From: Falsibacillus albus
GTDB taxonomy: Bacteria > Bacillota > Bacilli > Bacillales > DSM-25281
DNA: 64,000 bases
Assembly (NCBI RefSeq): GCF_003668575.1
Contig: NZ_RCVZ01000003.1
Span: forward strand, 70,430-134,429
Reading direction: 5' to 3'
Each line of letters opens with the position of its first letter. Position 1 is the first letter of the stretch. The notes beneath the pieces were generated by a model. It did not search any database and had not been told where the DNA came from. It saw nothing but the letters and a program-made list of their open reading frames with translations. Below are positions 43,928 to 52,619 of this stretch, in pieces. The position numbers and the translations under genes are program-made.

Positions 43928-44215
43928 ATGAATGATTCCATGAAACTCCCTCGAATCAGTTTTAAAGGTGTATTTATTTTTATGTTAATCGTCGTATTAG
44001 GCAATTTATTTTTAGTTAAACCTCTGCTTATGTTGGGTCTCGAAAAAAATTGGAGCGTCTATTGGGCGACTTCGTTTTCTGCTGCTGTCGGAATGAGCCT
44101 GGTTCTTTTGTTCATTGACGATAAGGCAAAAAGCCGCCAATCTGCATTCAAAAGGTTGATTCTTTCCATTCTTGTCAGCTGCGGCGTCAGCTACTTTCTC
44201 ATTTTCATGGCCTGA
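43928..44215 (+). CDS. Small membrane protein of unknown function
   Basis: A 95-residue protein, MNDSMKLPRISFKGVFIFML..., with three hydrophobic segments (about residues 12-32, 43-58 and 72-93) and a short charged loop DDKAKSRQSAFKR. Not recognised. ATG at 43928 follows AAAGGG; an in-frame ATG 15 codons earlier lies within the terminator stem. It sits between the PTS and nagA, which suggests membership in the same operon. Confidence 0.7.
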   Translation: MNDSMKLPRISFKGVFIFMLIVVLGNLFLVKPLLMLGLEKNWSVYWATSFSAAVGMSLVLLFIDDKAKSRQSAFKRLILSILVSCGVSYFLIFMA

Positions 44216-44287
44216 TTCACGTAAAAGCACTATAAGCATATAAATCTGCAGCCAAACATCCCAGACCAATTGAAGAGGAGATAGAAC

Positions 44288-45475
44288 ATGAATACAAGCA
44301 CAAAAACGATCCTAAAAGGATGCACGATTTTTCTAGAAAATGAAACTTTGCAAAATGGCTATGTGATGATTCAAGGTGAAAAGATTGTTGAAGCGGGGGA
44401 TATCGCCAGTTGTCCAACCCATTCAGGCAATACCATCATCACCCTCCCCTCTTCGTTTAAAATCACCCCGGGCTTTATCGATGTCCATATTCATGGAGCT
44501 GGGGGAGCAGACACAATGGATGGGACCGCGGATGCCCTTCAAACCATTTCCTCTTCCCTTCCACAAGAAGGAACAACAAGTTATTTAGCCACGACCATCA
44601 CACAAAGCCATGAGAATATCAAGCAGGCTCTTTTGAATGTTGCCGGATATACGGAAACACAATCATCAGGACAAGCTGAAATTCTCGGCATCCATCTGGA
44701 AGGCCCTTTCATCAACTCATGCAGGGCTGGTGCTCAACCAAAAGAATACATCCAACAACCCGATATTGAGTTATTCGAGGAATGGAATAATCATGCAAAC
44801 CGATTAATCAAGCTCGTTACGCTCGCTCCTGAGCTTAAAGGCGGACTTGAATTTGTAGATCATTTAGCTTCAAAAGGCATCATCGCGTCGGTAGGCCACT
44901 CTGATGCCACCTTTGAAGAAGTCAAGCTTGCCGCAGATGCGGGAGCGACCCATGTCACCCATTTGTTCAATGGCATGAAGGGGCTGCACCATCGCGAACT
45001 TGGCGTTGCGGGAGCTGCTCTCAAGCTGAATGAATTGATGGTTGAACTGATTGCAGATGGGATACACCTCCACCCAGAAATGATGGAGCTTGTTTATCGG
45101 ATGAAGACAGCTGAAAAGATGCTGCTCATCACGGATTCTATGCGGGCGAAATGCCTTAAGAATGGACGCTATGATCTAGGGGGACAAGAAGTTACCGTCC
45201 AGCATGGAAAAGCCTTGCTTGAAGACGGAACTTTGGCAGGTAGCATCTTAAAGATGAAAGATGCCATCAGAAACATGTCAGCATATCTGGATATTTCATT
45301 GAGGGAAATCCTCCAGATGGCGACAGTGAACCCAGCAAAGCAATTACACGTATTCGATCGAAAAGGCAGCCTTACACCCGGTAAGGATGCAGATATCGTT
45401 GTGCTTAACGAAGGGTTGGATGTAATGTTGACCATTTGCAAAGGCAAATTGGCTTATAGACGGGGGGATTGGTAA
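44288..45475 (+). CDS. nagA: N-acetylglucosamine-6-phosphate deacetylase NagA
   Basis: Amidohydrolase that converts GlcNAc-6-P to GlcN-6-P and acetate. 395 residues; metal motif IDVHIHGAGGADTMDG, LGIHLEGPFIN, ASVGHSDATFEE, THLFNGMKGLHHR and LITDSMRAK are all present. AGAGGAG ribosome site. The 3' end overlaps the upstream side of nagB. Acts on the MurQ product. Confidence 0.96.
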   Translation: MNTSTKTILKGCTIFLENETLQNGYVMIQGEKIVEAGDIASCPTHSGNTIITLPSSFKITPGFIDVHIHGAGGADTMDGTADALQTISSSLPQEGTTSYLATTITQSHENIKQALLNVAGYTETQSSGQAEILGIHLEGPFINSCRAGAQPKEYIQQPDIELFEEWNNHANRLIKLVTLAPELKGGLEFVDHLASKGIIASVGHSDATFEEVKLAADAGATHVTHLFNGMKGLHHRELGVAGAALKLNELMVELIADGIHLHPEMMELVYRMKTAEKMLLITDSMRAKCLKNGRYDLGGQEVTVQHGKALLEDGTLAGSILKMKDAIRNMSAYLDISLREILQMATVNPAKQLHVFDRKGSLTPGKDADIVVLNEGLDVMLTICKGKLAYRRGDW

Positions 45476-45477
45476 AC

Positions 45478-46233
45478 ATGAAGATCATTCAAACAAAGGA
45501 CTACAGCCATTTAAGCAGGGTTGCTGCAGAAAAAATCATCCATTTAATCAAGCAAAAACCCAATGCTGTCCTCGGGCTTGCGACTGGAAGCACACCAAAA
45601 GGCGTTTATGAACAGCTCGTTTTGGATCATAAACAAAATCAAACGACCTATCAACATATCCGCACCGTCAATTTGGATGAATATGTCGGCATTTCGGCGG
45701 ATCATCCGAATAGCTATCATTCATTTATGAGGAAGAATTTATTTCAATATATCGATATCCACCCAAACCATACCCACATCCCAAATGGGAAAACGGATAA
45801 CCTTGATAAAGAGTGCCTGGAATATGATCAGCTCATACATAAGCTGAGCGGCATCGACCTCCAGCTCCTCGGGATTGGCCATAATGGGCATATCGGATTC
45901 AATGAGCCCCATACTTCATTTTCAAGCCAGACGCATGTTGTTCAATTGGCTCAAAGTACACGTGAAGCCAATTCGAGGTTTTTTTCTTCGATTGAAGATG
46001 TACCTTCCCAAGCCATCACGATGGGGATACAGACCATCATGAACAGCAAACAAATATTGCTCCTTGTTTCCGGCAAGTCAAAAGCAAAAACACTTGAACG
46101 GCTTGTGAATGGATTCGTAACTGAAGCATTCCCAGCCTCTATCCTTCAACAGCATCCCAATGTAACCATTATCGCTGACGAGGATGCCATGAGCATCCTA
46201 AACATCAATGACTCGAATTTCTCCTGCAAATAG
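45478..46233 (+). CDS. nagB: Glucosamine-6-phosphate deaminase NagB
   Basis: Converts GlcN-6-P to fructose-6-P and ammonia, the last step of the amino-sugar pathway. 251 residues with ATGSTPKGVYEQL, VNLDEYVG and GIGHNGHIGFNEP. ATG at 45478 with GGGGGA upstream. A terminator stem includes its stop codon. Confidence 0.96.
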   Translation: MKIIQTKDYSHLSRVAAEKIIHLIKQKPNAVLGLATGSTPKGVYEQLVLDHKQNQTTYQHIRTVNLDEYVGISADHPNSYHSFMRKNLFQYIDIHPNHTHIPNGKTDNLDKECLEYDQLIHKLSGIDLQLLGIGHNGHIGFNEPHTSFSSQTHVVQLAQSTREANSRFFSSIEDVPSQAITMGIQTIMNSKQILLLVSGKSKAKTLERLVNGFVTEAFPASILQQHPNVTIIADEDAMSILNINDSNFSCK

Positions 46234-46256
46234 GTCTGAATTGGCCTATTTTTTTG
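46228..46256 (+). terminator. Terminator of nagA-nagB
   Basis: AAATAGG / CCTATTT hairpin followed by TTTTTG; the nagB stop codon lies in the left arm. Confidence 0.78.
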
Positions 46257-46334
46257 TGCCGAGGGCATCAGAATAGCAATTCCAATCTTCGTCGTTTAAG
46301 ATGAAAATAGCATTTATTCAAGGAGGTTGCAATC

Positions 46335-47093
46335 ATGAACATTGCCATCATCACAGGTGCTTCAAGAGGATTGGGGAAAAAGATCGCCGAGGAATTGCTC
46401 AAAGAGGATATCGGAATCATCTCCGTTGCCAGATCTGAAAGCACGGATATAAAAGAGAGAGCATTGGAGAATAAATTAATTTATGAACATTTCCCCTGCG
46501 ATTTATCATCAGAGGATGAAATCATTCATGTTTTTGGGAAAATCAGCAGTATCGTTTTCTCCAGCGAAGTTGATAAAGTTTTCTTATTCAACAATGCCGG
46601 TCTGGTAGAGCCGATTGAAACGGTTGGCAAGCTGAAAGCGTCCGCTGCTGCGGCGAGTGTGAAAGTCAACCTGCTTGCTCCAATACTAATCACAAATTTA
46701 ATGCTGGAAAAAGCCAATCAAGCAAATATCCCTTTCGATATCGTCAATATTACATCTGGTGCCGCAGAAAAAGTCTATCAGGGCTGGAGCGTATACGGAA
46801 GTACAAAAGCCGGCTTGAACATGTTCACCAAAACAGCAGCATCTGAGCAGGATCCGGCCGGGACTAACAATCGGATCGTTGGATACAGCCCGGGCGTTAT
46901 GGATACCAATATGCAGGAAACAATCCGCTCTTCCTCGAAGGATGCTTTCCAGGACATTGAACGATTCCAAAAATTGAAAGAAGAAGGCAACTTGCGTGAT
47001 CCGCAAGTCGTAGCTGAAGCGATTGTTAAACTGCTGCTGAATGGCCATGCGGCCAACGGCGAAATCTATCACGTGAACGACCTTCTTTCATAA
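46335..47093 (+). CDS. yueD: Short-chain reductase, benzil/sepiapterin-reductase-like (YueD type)
   Basis: NADPH-dependent SDR of 252 residues: TGASRGLGKKIAEELL, FNNAGLVEPIE, NITSGAAEKVYQGWSVYGSTKAG and PGVMDTNMQ. These features match the sepiapterin-reductase-like group that contains B. subtilis YueD, an (S)-benzoin-forming benzil reductase. The natural substrate is not known. AAGGAGG ribosome site; single gene. Confidence 0.83.
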   Translation: MNIAIITGASRGLGKKIAEELLKEDIGIISVARSESTDIKERALENKLIYEHFPCDLSSEDEIIHVFGKISSIVFSSEVDKVFLFNNAGLVEPIETVGKLKASAAAASVKVNLLAPILITNLMLEKANQANIPFDIVNITSGAAEKVYQGWSVYGSTKAGLNMFTKTAASEQDPAGTNNRIVGYSPGVMDTNMQETIRSSSKDAFQDIERFQKLKEEGNLRDPQVVAEAIVKLLLNGHAANGEIYHVNDLLS

Positions 47094-47142
47094 ACGTATA
47101 GTGGGCGGAAAGCGAGCATCCTTCCGCGGAAATCACCCTCCC
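47094..47142 (-). repeat. Interspersed intergenic element, copy K (core edge only)
   Basis: Remnant GGCGGAAAGCGAGCATCCTT followed by CCGCGGAAATCACC immediately after the yueD stop codon. The rest of the element is missing. Confidence 0.6.
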
Positions 47143-47171
47143 TCAACCTATGGATTACAATTCAACAAAAA

Positions 47172-47203
47172 AAGGAAACCTGAGAAAATTCTCTGGATTC
47201 CTT
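47172..47203 (-). terminator. Terminator of the DHA2 exporter gene
   Basis: AAGGAAACCTGAGA pairs with TCTCTGGATTCCTT (with mismatches), followed by a T run on the minus strand. Confidence 0.75.
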
Positions 47204-47220
47204 CTTTATTGGCAAACTGT

Positions 47221-47247
47221 GAGCTGTCTACTTGGACAGCTCTTTTT
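47221..47247 (+). terminator. Terminator for yueD transcription
   Basis: GAGCTGTC / GGACAGCTC hairpin followed by TTTTT on the plus strand. It lies a few bases from the convergent exporter gene. Confidence 0.65.
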
Positions 47248-47252
47248 ACCTA

Positions 47253-48848
47253 TTAATTTGTTTCCACTTGTAGAGGTTTTGCATTAATATCTTGCGCCTG
47301 TTTTTGACGGTCACGCTGAATCTTGCCATCCCCAACTGATAAAGCAACGACAATTCCAATGGCAATGAAGCTCAAACCCCATATAAACACGTGAGAGAAT
47401 GAATCTGACCATACCAGGGCAAGGACATCGATAACCTTCCCTCTGATTGCATCAGGCAATGGCAGGACCTCCGGCTTCAACAAAATGCCGAACATACTGT
47501 CAAGTTTGTTTGAGATGCCTTCGAGCGTCTTAAGGATGATCGGATTGGTTTCCGCTTTGATCGCGTCATTCATCTTCAGATCCAATGAATGATTCATGAC
47601 TGCATTTAAGATTGTAATTCCGATCGTACCACCAATTGATCTAAAGAAAGTGGATGCTGAAGTCACTTGCCCTAACCTTGTTTTAGGGAATTCATTTTGA
47701 ACCGCAATCATTAATGTCGGCATGACCAGCCCCATTCCCAGTCCAAGGACAACCATATATAAATAAGCAGTTGAAGCATGAGAATGAACATCCATCGTAC
47801 TCATCAAGTAAAACCCAAGTGCAGCAATGATCATCCCTGCAGTCAAGACCGTACGGAACCTGAATTTCAATAACAGTCTTCCTCCGATAATGCTTGCTGC
47901 AATCAACGCAATCATCATCGGGGTCATTGTCGATCCTGCTTGTGTAGGTGTCACACCTAAAATACCTTGCATGAACATCGGAACAAACATGATGGCTCCG
48001 AACATTCCCAATCCCAACAAAAATCCTAATATATTTGTAGTCGCGAATACACGATTCTTAAATAAACTCAAATCAAGAATTGGATCTTTCGCTTTCGACT
48101 CCACGTACCCGAACAAAATGACGAATAACACAGAACCACCAAAAATGAATAGACTCGTGCTTGAAGCCCATTCAAACTTATCCCCGCCAAATGTCAATCC
48201 CAACAATAAAAGGACCAATGCAGGTATAAAAGTAATGATGCCCCAAATATCAATATTCGCTTTTTCGCTATTGCCGACCAATTCATTTCTCAATCCTAGA
48301 ACAATCAATACGGCAGACAGCAAGCCGAACGGGAAATTGATCCAGAAAATTGAATGCCAGCTGATGTTATCCACCAAAACTCCTCCGATGAAAGGCCCGA
48401 TAACTGAACTAAGACCAAATATCCCGCCGAAGACGCCTTGCCACTTGGCACGCTGCTCTGCTGTGAAGATATCTCCGATAATCGTTTGGGATAAAGGCAT
48501 AATCATTCCCCCGCCTATCCCTTGCAGCCCCCTGAATATGATCAATTGCTCCATTGAATGAGCAAATCCACAGAGGACAGAACCTGTAATGAAGATTAAA
48601 GTCCCGATCAAATATAGTTTTCTTCTTCCATATATATCCGATAGCTTCCCTACAATCGGCACAACCGTTGTTGAAGTAATTAAGTAAGCAGTTGTTACCC
48701 AGGCGAATATAGAGAATCCATTTAGATCTGCGATGATCGTGGGCATTGCCGTTCCAACGATAGTTTGCTCCATTGCGCTGAAGAACATCCCGATGATCAA
48801 ACCGGCTATAACGAGACGCTTATTGATTCCTTGTTGTGTATTTTCCAC
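47253..48848 (-). CDS. DHA2-family (EmrB/QacA) multidrug MFS transporter
   Basis: A 531-residue proton-coupled exporter with 14 predicted membrane segments. It has loop motif A KLSDIYGRRKLYLIGT and motif C-like GPFIGGVLVDNISWHSIFWIN, typical of DHA2 14-TM drug pumps. Start is GTG at 48848 (GGAG eight bases upstream). Its promoter has two palindromes, but no regulator gene is adjacent. Confidence 0.9.
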   Translation of the reverse strand: MENTQQGINKRLVIAGLIIGMFFSAMEQTIVGTAMPTIIADLNGFSIFAWVTTAYLITSTTVVPIVGKLSDIYGRRKLYLIGTLIFITGSVLCGFAHSMEQLIIFRGLQGIGGGMIMPLSQTIIGDIFTAEQRAKWQGVFGGIFGLSSVIGPFIGGVLVDNISWHSIFWINFPFGLLSAVLIVLGLRNELVGNSEKANIDIWGIITFIPALVLLLLGLTFGGDKFEWASSTSLFIFGGSVLFVILFGYVESKAKDPILDLSLFKNRVFATTNILGFLLGLGMFGAIMFVPMFMQGILGVTPTQAGSTMTPMMIALIAASIIGGRLLLKFRFRTVLTAGMIIAALGFYLMSTMDVHSHASTAYLYMVVLGLGMGLVMPTLMIAVQNEFPKTRLGQVTSASTFFRSIGGTIGITILNAVMNHSLDLKMNDAIKAETNPIILKTLEGISNKLDSMFGILLKPEVLPLPDAIRGKVIDVLALVWSDSFSHVFIWGLSFIAIGIVVALSVGDGKIQRDRQKQAQDINAKPLQVETN

Positions 48849-48877
48849 TTTATTATCTCCAATCCCTTTATATTGAA

Positions 48878-48977
48878 TGACTAGTCAGTACATATTATTA
48901 CACGGTCAAAAACTCGCAAAAAACCCTTCTTTAATAACCACAAGAGTAAGTATATTACTCAATGACTGATCGGTCAA
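48878..48977 (-). promoter_or_regulatory. Exporter promoter with TetR-type palindromes
   Basis: TTGACC (48972-48977) and TATACT (48949-48954), 17 bp apart on the minus strand. TGACTGATCGGTCA (48963-48976) covers the -35, and TGACTAGTCA (48878-48887) lies close to the coding start. Both have TetR-like symmetry. A second possible promoter (TTGCGA-16-TAATAT) lies between them. Confidence 0.68.
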
Positions 48978-49041
48978 TATGTTTTTTTAATTTCGCTTAC
49001 TTGAATTTTTCAGTTTGATTATATTTAATATTTTCTATAAA

Positions 49042-49205
49042 AAAGGCTCGTCTTTTCGTATAGTTAGTTGCTGATAATTAATACTTGAGTTAGGTTGATT
49101 TCCGCTCACGATACTTTAGTTATTAATCAGGAGTCTTACTTCCGCTCCCATCAACCTCATATAAAAAATTATCCTTATGAAAATCTACTAAGATTAAAGG
49201 GTAAA
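49042..49205 (+). repeat. Interspersed intergenic element, copy L (core shortened)
   Basis: Left end AAAAGGCTCGTCTTTTCG and AGTTAGTTGC, then GTTAGGTTGATTTCCGCTC, a short AT-rich middle instead of the GC-rich core, CAGGAGTCTTACTTCCGCTC and CCATCAACCTCATATAAAAA. It lies past the terminator of the kinase-like gene, in its sense orientation. Confidence 0.7.
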
Positions 49206-49210
49206 AAGCA

Positions 49211-49239
49211 TAAAAAAAAGGAATCCGTCAAGATCCCTT
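49211..49239 (-). terminator. Terminator of the phosphatase/kinase-like operon
   Basis: AAGGGATC / GATTCCTT (one mismatch) followed by eight T residues on the minus strand. Confidence 0.75.
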
Positions 49240-49253
49240 TTCTTAACTCGCCA

Positions 49254-50552
49254 TTATTTTGAGCCGGCTGCGGCATCCTTCCTGAATTTCCACTTTACAT
49301 TTTCCGTGACTGAGTTTTTATCGTGTTTACGAAGCTTCACCGTCACTTCCGTTCCTTTCCCGATTTCGCTGTCGAATTGGATGTTTCCCTCCATGGCTTC
49401 GAGTAATTTCAGCGTTACCAGCAACCCCCGTCCAACCGTATTACCATGCAAATGGTTGAGAAAATATTTTATTTCTCTCAATTGCTCCTGAGATAAGCCG
49501 AGACCTTTATCTTTTATCCGGATGACCACATCTTTTTTCGCATCTTCTGCCTTTATTAGTACTTCTCCTCCCCTGGGAGTAACGTCTATTGCATTTTTGA
49601 TAATATTCAAAATTGCTTGCTTAAACTTTAATCGATCTCCATATATCATCAGGCCAGGCGTAATCGTAAAGTTTAATTGCACCCTTTTGGTCTTGGAGTA
49701 AGGCAGCAGCAATTTCATTACTTCATTAATCTCTGTATGAATATTCAGCTCTTCTTCCATATTCAATTGACTCCGCCTATATTCACTGTACTTGTCAATA
49801 ACATCTTCAATATGAGCTAAATCATCAAGTATTCCGTTCGGGTTCGTTTCCTTTTGGCCAGCATAAAGCTTCTCTTTCATATTCGACAAAGAATTTTTTA
49901 TATCATACGACATTAATGCCGATAATTCGTGAAGGACGTTTGATTTTTCCGCTTGATGAAAAGCTTCTCTTAGCTTGTAAAAGCTATTCATATTTTCAGT
50001 GATTAAGCAAAATGCCGACATCGCAACCAGATATGACAACCCCATCAAAGTTAGAACAAAAGCTCCGACCTGTGAAAAAACGATCAGATTCCCTTCATAC
50101 CAAAATTGAAAGGCAATGGCTAAAATGACAAATACAAAAGTCACTGCTGAATAAATCATGCTTAAAAAAAGCTTCCTGGAGGACATTTCAAACTGAAATT
50201 TTTTATATTTGGGTAGAAAAAATACGAATAAAGCAATCGCCACTATTAAAACATTGAGTGAGCTGAGCAAACTCCCCAGGCTGAACCTGAACAATACGAG
50301 TATGATGCCTGTAAATCCCCCGCCAATCGCCCCGCCAAATAATATTGATATCAAGAATGCAATCCAGCGGAAATCCCAAATGAATCCTTCACCTGCTACA
50401 ATGGGGAACTTCATGCACACAATGGATATCAACCCGCAAATAATACCCAGGAATACTTGCCGTTTTCGAAGGCTATCACTTTTTAAGATAAAAGGGTAGA
50501 AATATAGCGGAATCAAAATCAGAAAAAAGTTCAACAGCATTTCTTTCAGCAA
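49254..50552 (-). CDS. Membrane histidine-kinase-like protein with a missing phospho-accepting histidine
   Basis: A 432-residue protein: about six N-terminal membrane segments (a 5TM-LYT-like sensor, residues 5-190), a dimerisation-helix region, and a C-terminal HATPase with N box QAILNIIKNAIDV, G1 DKGLGLS and G2 VGRGLLVTLKLL. In place of the usual H-box the sequence is LMSYDIKNSLSNM, so Tyr216 replaces the expected His. ATP binding looks intact but standard autophosphorylation should not occur. Start TTG at 50552 with AGGAGG. It follows the phosphatase gene by 20 bp. Confidence 0.82.
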   Translation of the reverse strand: MLKEMLLNFFLILIPLYFYPFILKSDSLRKRQVFLGIICGLISIVCMKFPIVAGEGFIWDFRWIAFLISILFGGAIGGGFTGIILVLFRFSLGSLLSSLNVLIVAIALFVFFLPKYKKFQFEMSSRKLFLSMIYSAVTFVFVILAIAFQFWYEGNLIVFSQVGAFVLTLMGLSYLVAMSAFCLITENMNSFYKLREAFHQAEKSNVLHELSALMSYDIKNSLSNMKEKLYAGQKETNPNGILDDLAHIEDVIDKYSEYRRSQLNMEEELNIHTEINEVMKLLLPYSKTKRVQLNFTITPGLMIYGDRLKFKQAILNIIKNAIDVTPRGGEVLIKAEDAKKDVVIRIKDKGLGLSQEQLREIKYFLNHLHGNTVGRGLLVTLKLLEAMEGNIQFDSEIGKGTEVTVKLRKHDKNSVTENVKWKFRKDAAAGSK

Positions 50553-50572
50553 AAATAATTCCTCCTGTTCAT

Positions 50573-52459
50573 TCAGTCCTCTATTTTAAGAACCAATAAT
50601 GTCTGATCATCCTCAGCATCACCATTATGATACTTTTCAATGTATTGATACAGTTGATGAGTGATATTCTGTGCTGACATGGAGAGGTCGATCTCCATCA
50701 AGCATTCTCTCAATATTTCATTGCTATCTATTACATTCTTCCGTTTTTCAATGATTCCATCTGTATATAAAATTAAAATATCCCCATCTTCCAATTGAAC
50801 AGAATTACATTTATAGATGATTTCGGAATCAATCCCAAGCAAGGGGTTTTTCGTGGTTAATTCCATAAATGTTCGGCTCCTCGCTCTATACAGCAACCCA
50901 GGCTCATGGCCGGCAGAAGAATAAGTGAACAAGGAGGTTTTTTCATCATAATACCCGATGAACATCGTAATAAAGGTTAAGTCTGAATTATATTTAGCAA
51001 AAAAGTGATTGATTTTTTCTAAAATGGTATTAGGCTCTGTATGCATCTCCATCGCAAATTTCATCATCGTCATTTGAATGGCGGCCGGTACCCCCTTTCC
51101 ACAAACATCCGCGATTGAAATCATCAATCCATCCTGTTTTTCAATATAATTATAAAAATCCCCGCTAAGTTTTTTGAATGGCGTGCTCAGCACGCCAAGA
51201 CTATATTTTTTTGAAAGAGGTTTAACCGCTGAAAGGAAATTTTCCTGGACAGTTGCGGCAATTTCCAATTCATATTCAAGCTGAACCTGCTCCGTCAAAA
51301 GCTCTTCAAAATTCCTCTTTTCCGTTACATCCAAGAATGTCACAACCGTTCCAATGATCTCTTCCTTTTCGTACAAAGGCCTTGTGAAAAATTCTACCGG
51401 GAAGCAAGTTCCATCTTTTCTCCAAAATAGTTCATCGATGAAAAAGCGATTTTCCCCATCCCTGCTTGAAGTCCCGAACCTACTCATGCCACTAGTCGAT
51501 TGATGATGAATATAAAGATAAATCTGCCTGCCGATCAGTTCATCCTCCCTGAATCCCAGCATCCTGCATGCAGATTCATTGATGAACATAACCTTGCCGT
51601 CGCTATCCAAGCCAAAGATGCCCTCGACTACTGAATTCAATAATCGACTATAATTATTGGACAACCCTTTCAATTTCTCGTAAGGCTGCTTGCTTAATAT
51701 TGAATAGACGATCTTAAAGTAATATATATAACCGGCTATTTTTAGTATATGTGCAGTGAAATTTGCTCCTGCATGCACCTTTCCAAACGGAGTGAAGGCC
51801 AGCGACGATAAACAAAGGAAGAAGGCGGATATGCATAATTGGAGAGCTTCAATTCTTTTTATTTTACGGTAGTATATGAAGCCCAAAATCACGATCATCA
51901 AATGGGAAATGAAATAGAATAATTCCGCTGTATATTTGAACAACGTTGGAGAACCATCATGGTAAAGTGATGGAAAAGCAGGTGAATAGGTGAAAACAAA
52001 TACGATGACCAAAATCACGATTAATAGGATCAATGTGAAGGAAGATTGCTTTAACTCTCGGTAATTCCGTTTCTTTTCCGGAACGAAAAATAAGATGGAT
52101 AGCATACCTGCTTCTAACAGTCTGCTGATCAAGGTGAAATAGATGGATAGTTCAGAAAAATGAACACTTAAGAGGGGGAGGCCTTCATAAGTTAATACAT
52201 GCAGAAAATCTAATACTCCGACGGCAAAAAACACACTTGAGAGTACGATGATTCTGTAAGGTGCATAAGGATTGTAGAACGTAAGGCCTTGTAGAGCAAT
52301 GCTGAAGGAAATGAATATACTGAAAAACTCCAATATTAAATGTATCGAGGGAATATCCATATGCATGCCGGGAAAATATTTTTGTTGGGCGGCAAAGCAT
52401 CCATAGAGAAGGACGGCGGCGAGGAATATAAGCGAACCTTGCTTTATCTCTTTCGCCAT
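50573..52459 (-). CDS. Membrane-bound MASE3-PAS-SpoIIE (PP2C-type) phosphatase
   Basis: A 628-residue protein. Residues 10-265 hold about eight membrane segments of MASE3 type (FYNPYAPYRIIVLSSVFFAVG, DFLHVLTYEGLP). A PAS domain follows (SVVEGIFGLDSDGKVMFINE to VVTFLDVTEKRNFEE), then a PP2C/SpoIIE domain with metal motifs KLSGDFYNYIE, SIADVCGKGVPAA, YSSAGHEPGLL and LYTDGIIEKR. Such proteins usually dephosphorylate an anti-sigma-factor antagonist. No STAS protein or sigma factor is adjacent; the partner encoded next is the degenerate kinase. ATG at 52459. Confidence 0.88.
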   Translation of the reverse strand: MAKEIKQGSLIFLAAVLLYGCFAAQQKYFPGMHMDIPSIHLILEFFSIFISFSIALQGLTFYNPYAPYRIIVLSSVFFAVGVLDFLHVLTYEGLPLLSVHFSELSIYFTLISRLLEAGMLSILFFVPEKKRNYRELKQSSFTLILLIVILVIVFVFTYSPAFPSLYHDGSPTLFKYTAELFYFISHLMIVILGFIYYRKIKRIEALQLCISAFFLCLSSLAFTPFGKVHAGANFTAHILKIAGYIYYFKIVYSILSKQPYEKLKGLSNNYSRLLNSVVEGIFGLDSDGKVMFINESACRMLGFREDELIGRQIYLYIHHQSTSGMSRFGTSSRDGENRFFIDELFWRKDGTCFPVEFFTRPLYEKEEIIGTVVTFLDVTEKRNFEELLTEQVQLEYELEIAATVQENFLSAVKPLSKKYSLGVLSTPFKKLSGDFYNYIEKQDGLMISIADVCGKGVPAAIQMTMMKFAMEMHTEPNTILEKINHFFAKYNSDLTFITMFIGYYDEKTSLFTYSSAGHEPGLLYRARSRTFMELTTKNPLLGIDSEIIYKCNSVQLEDGDILILYTDGIIEKRKNVIDSNEILRECLMEIDLSMSAQNITHQLYQYIEKYHNGDAEDDQTLLVLKIED

Positions 52460-52569
52460 TGCAACCACCCATCCTTATTCAATGTTAATCGTGCTGCGGC
52501 AAAAGGATTTAGGGGCAAATAAGCTTCATCAGAGACGACCTGGCAATATCCAATAAATATCTTTTTCAT
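52444..52569 (-). CDS. Possible 41-aa leader peptide overlapping the phosphatase start
   Basis: A frame with a very strong ribosome site (GGGGGGGAG, five bases before the ATG) encodes MKKIFIGYCQVVSDEAYLPL and ends WLQWRKR. Its stop lies 16 bp inside the phosphatase gene in another frame, an arrangement typical of translational coupling. Not recognised as a family. It could be a regulatory leader or just an untranslated stretch with a chance frame. Confidence 0.45.
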   Translation of the reverse strand: MKKIFIGYCQVVSDEAYLPLNPFAAARLTLNKDGWLQWRKR

Positions 52570-52619
52570 CCATTCTCCCCCCCTTTTCTTTTTTGAAAAT
52601 TTTCTGTCTATTTAAGATA

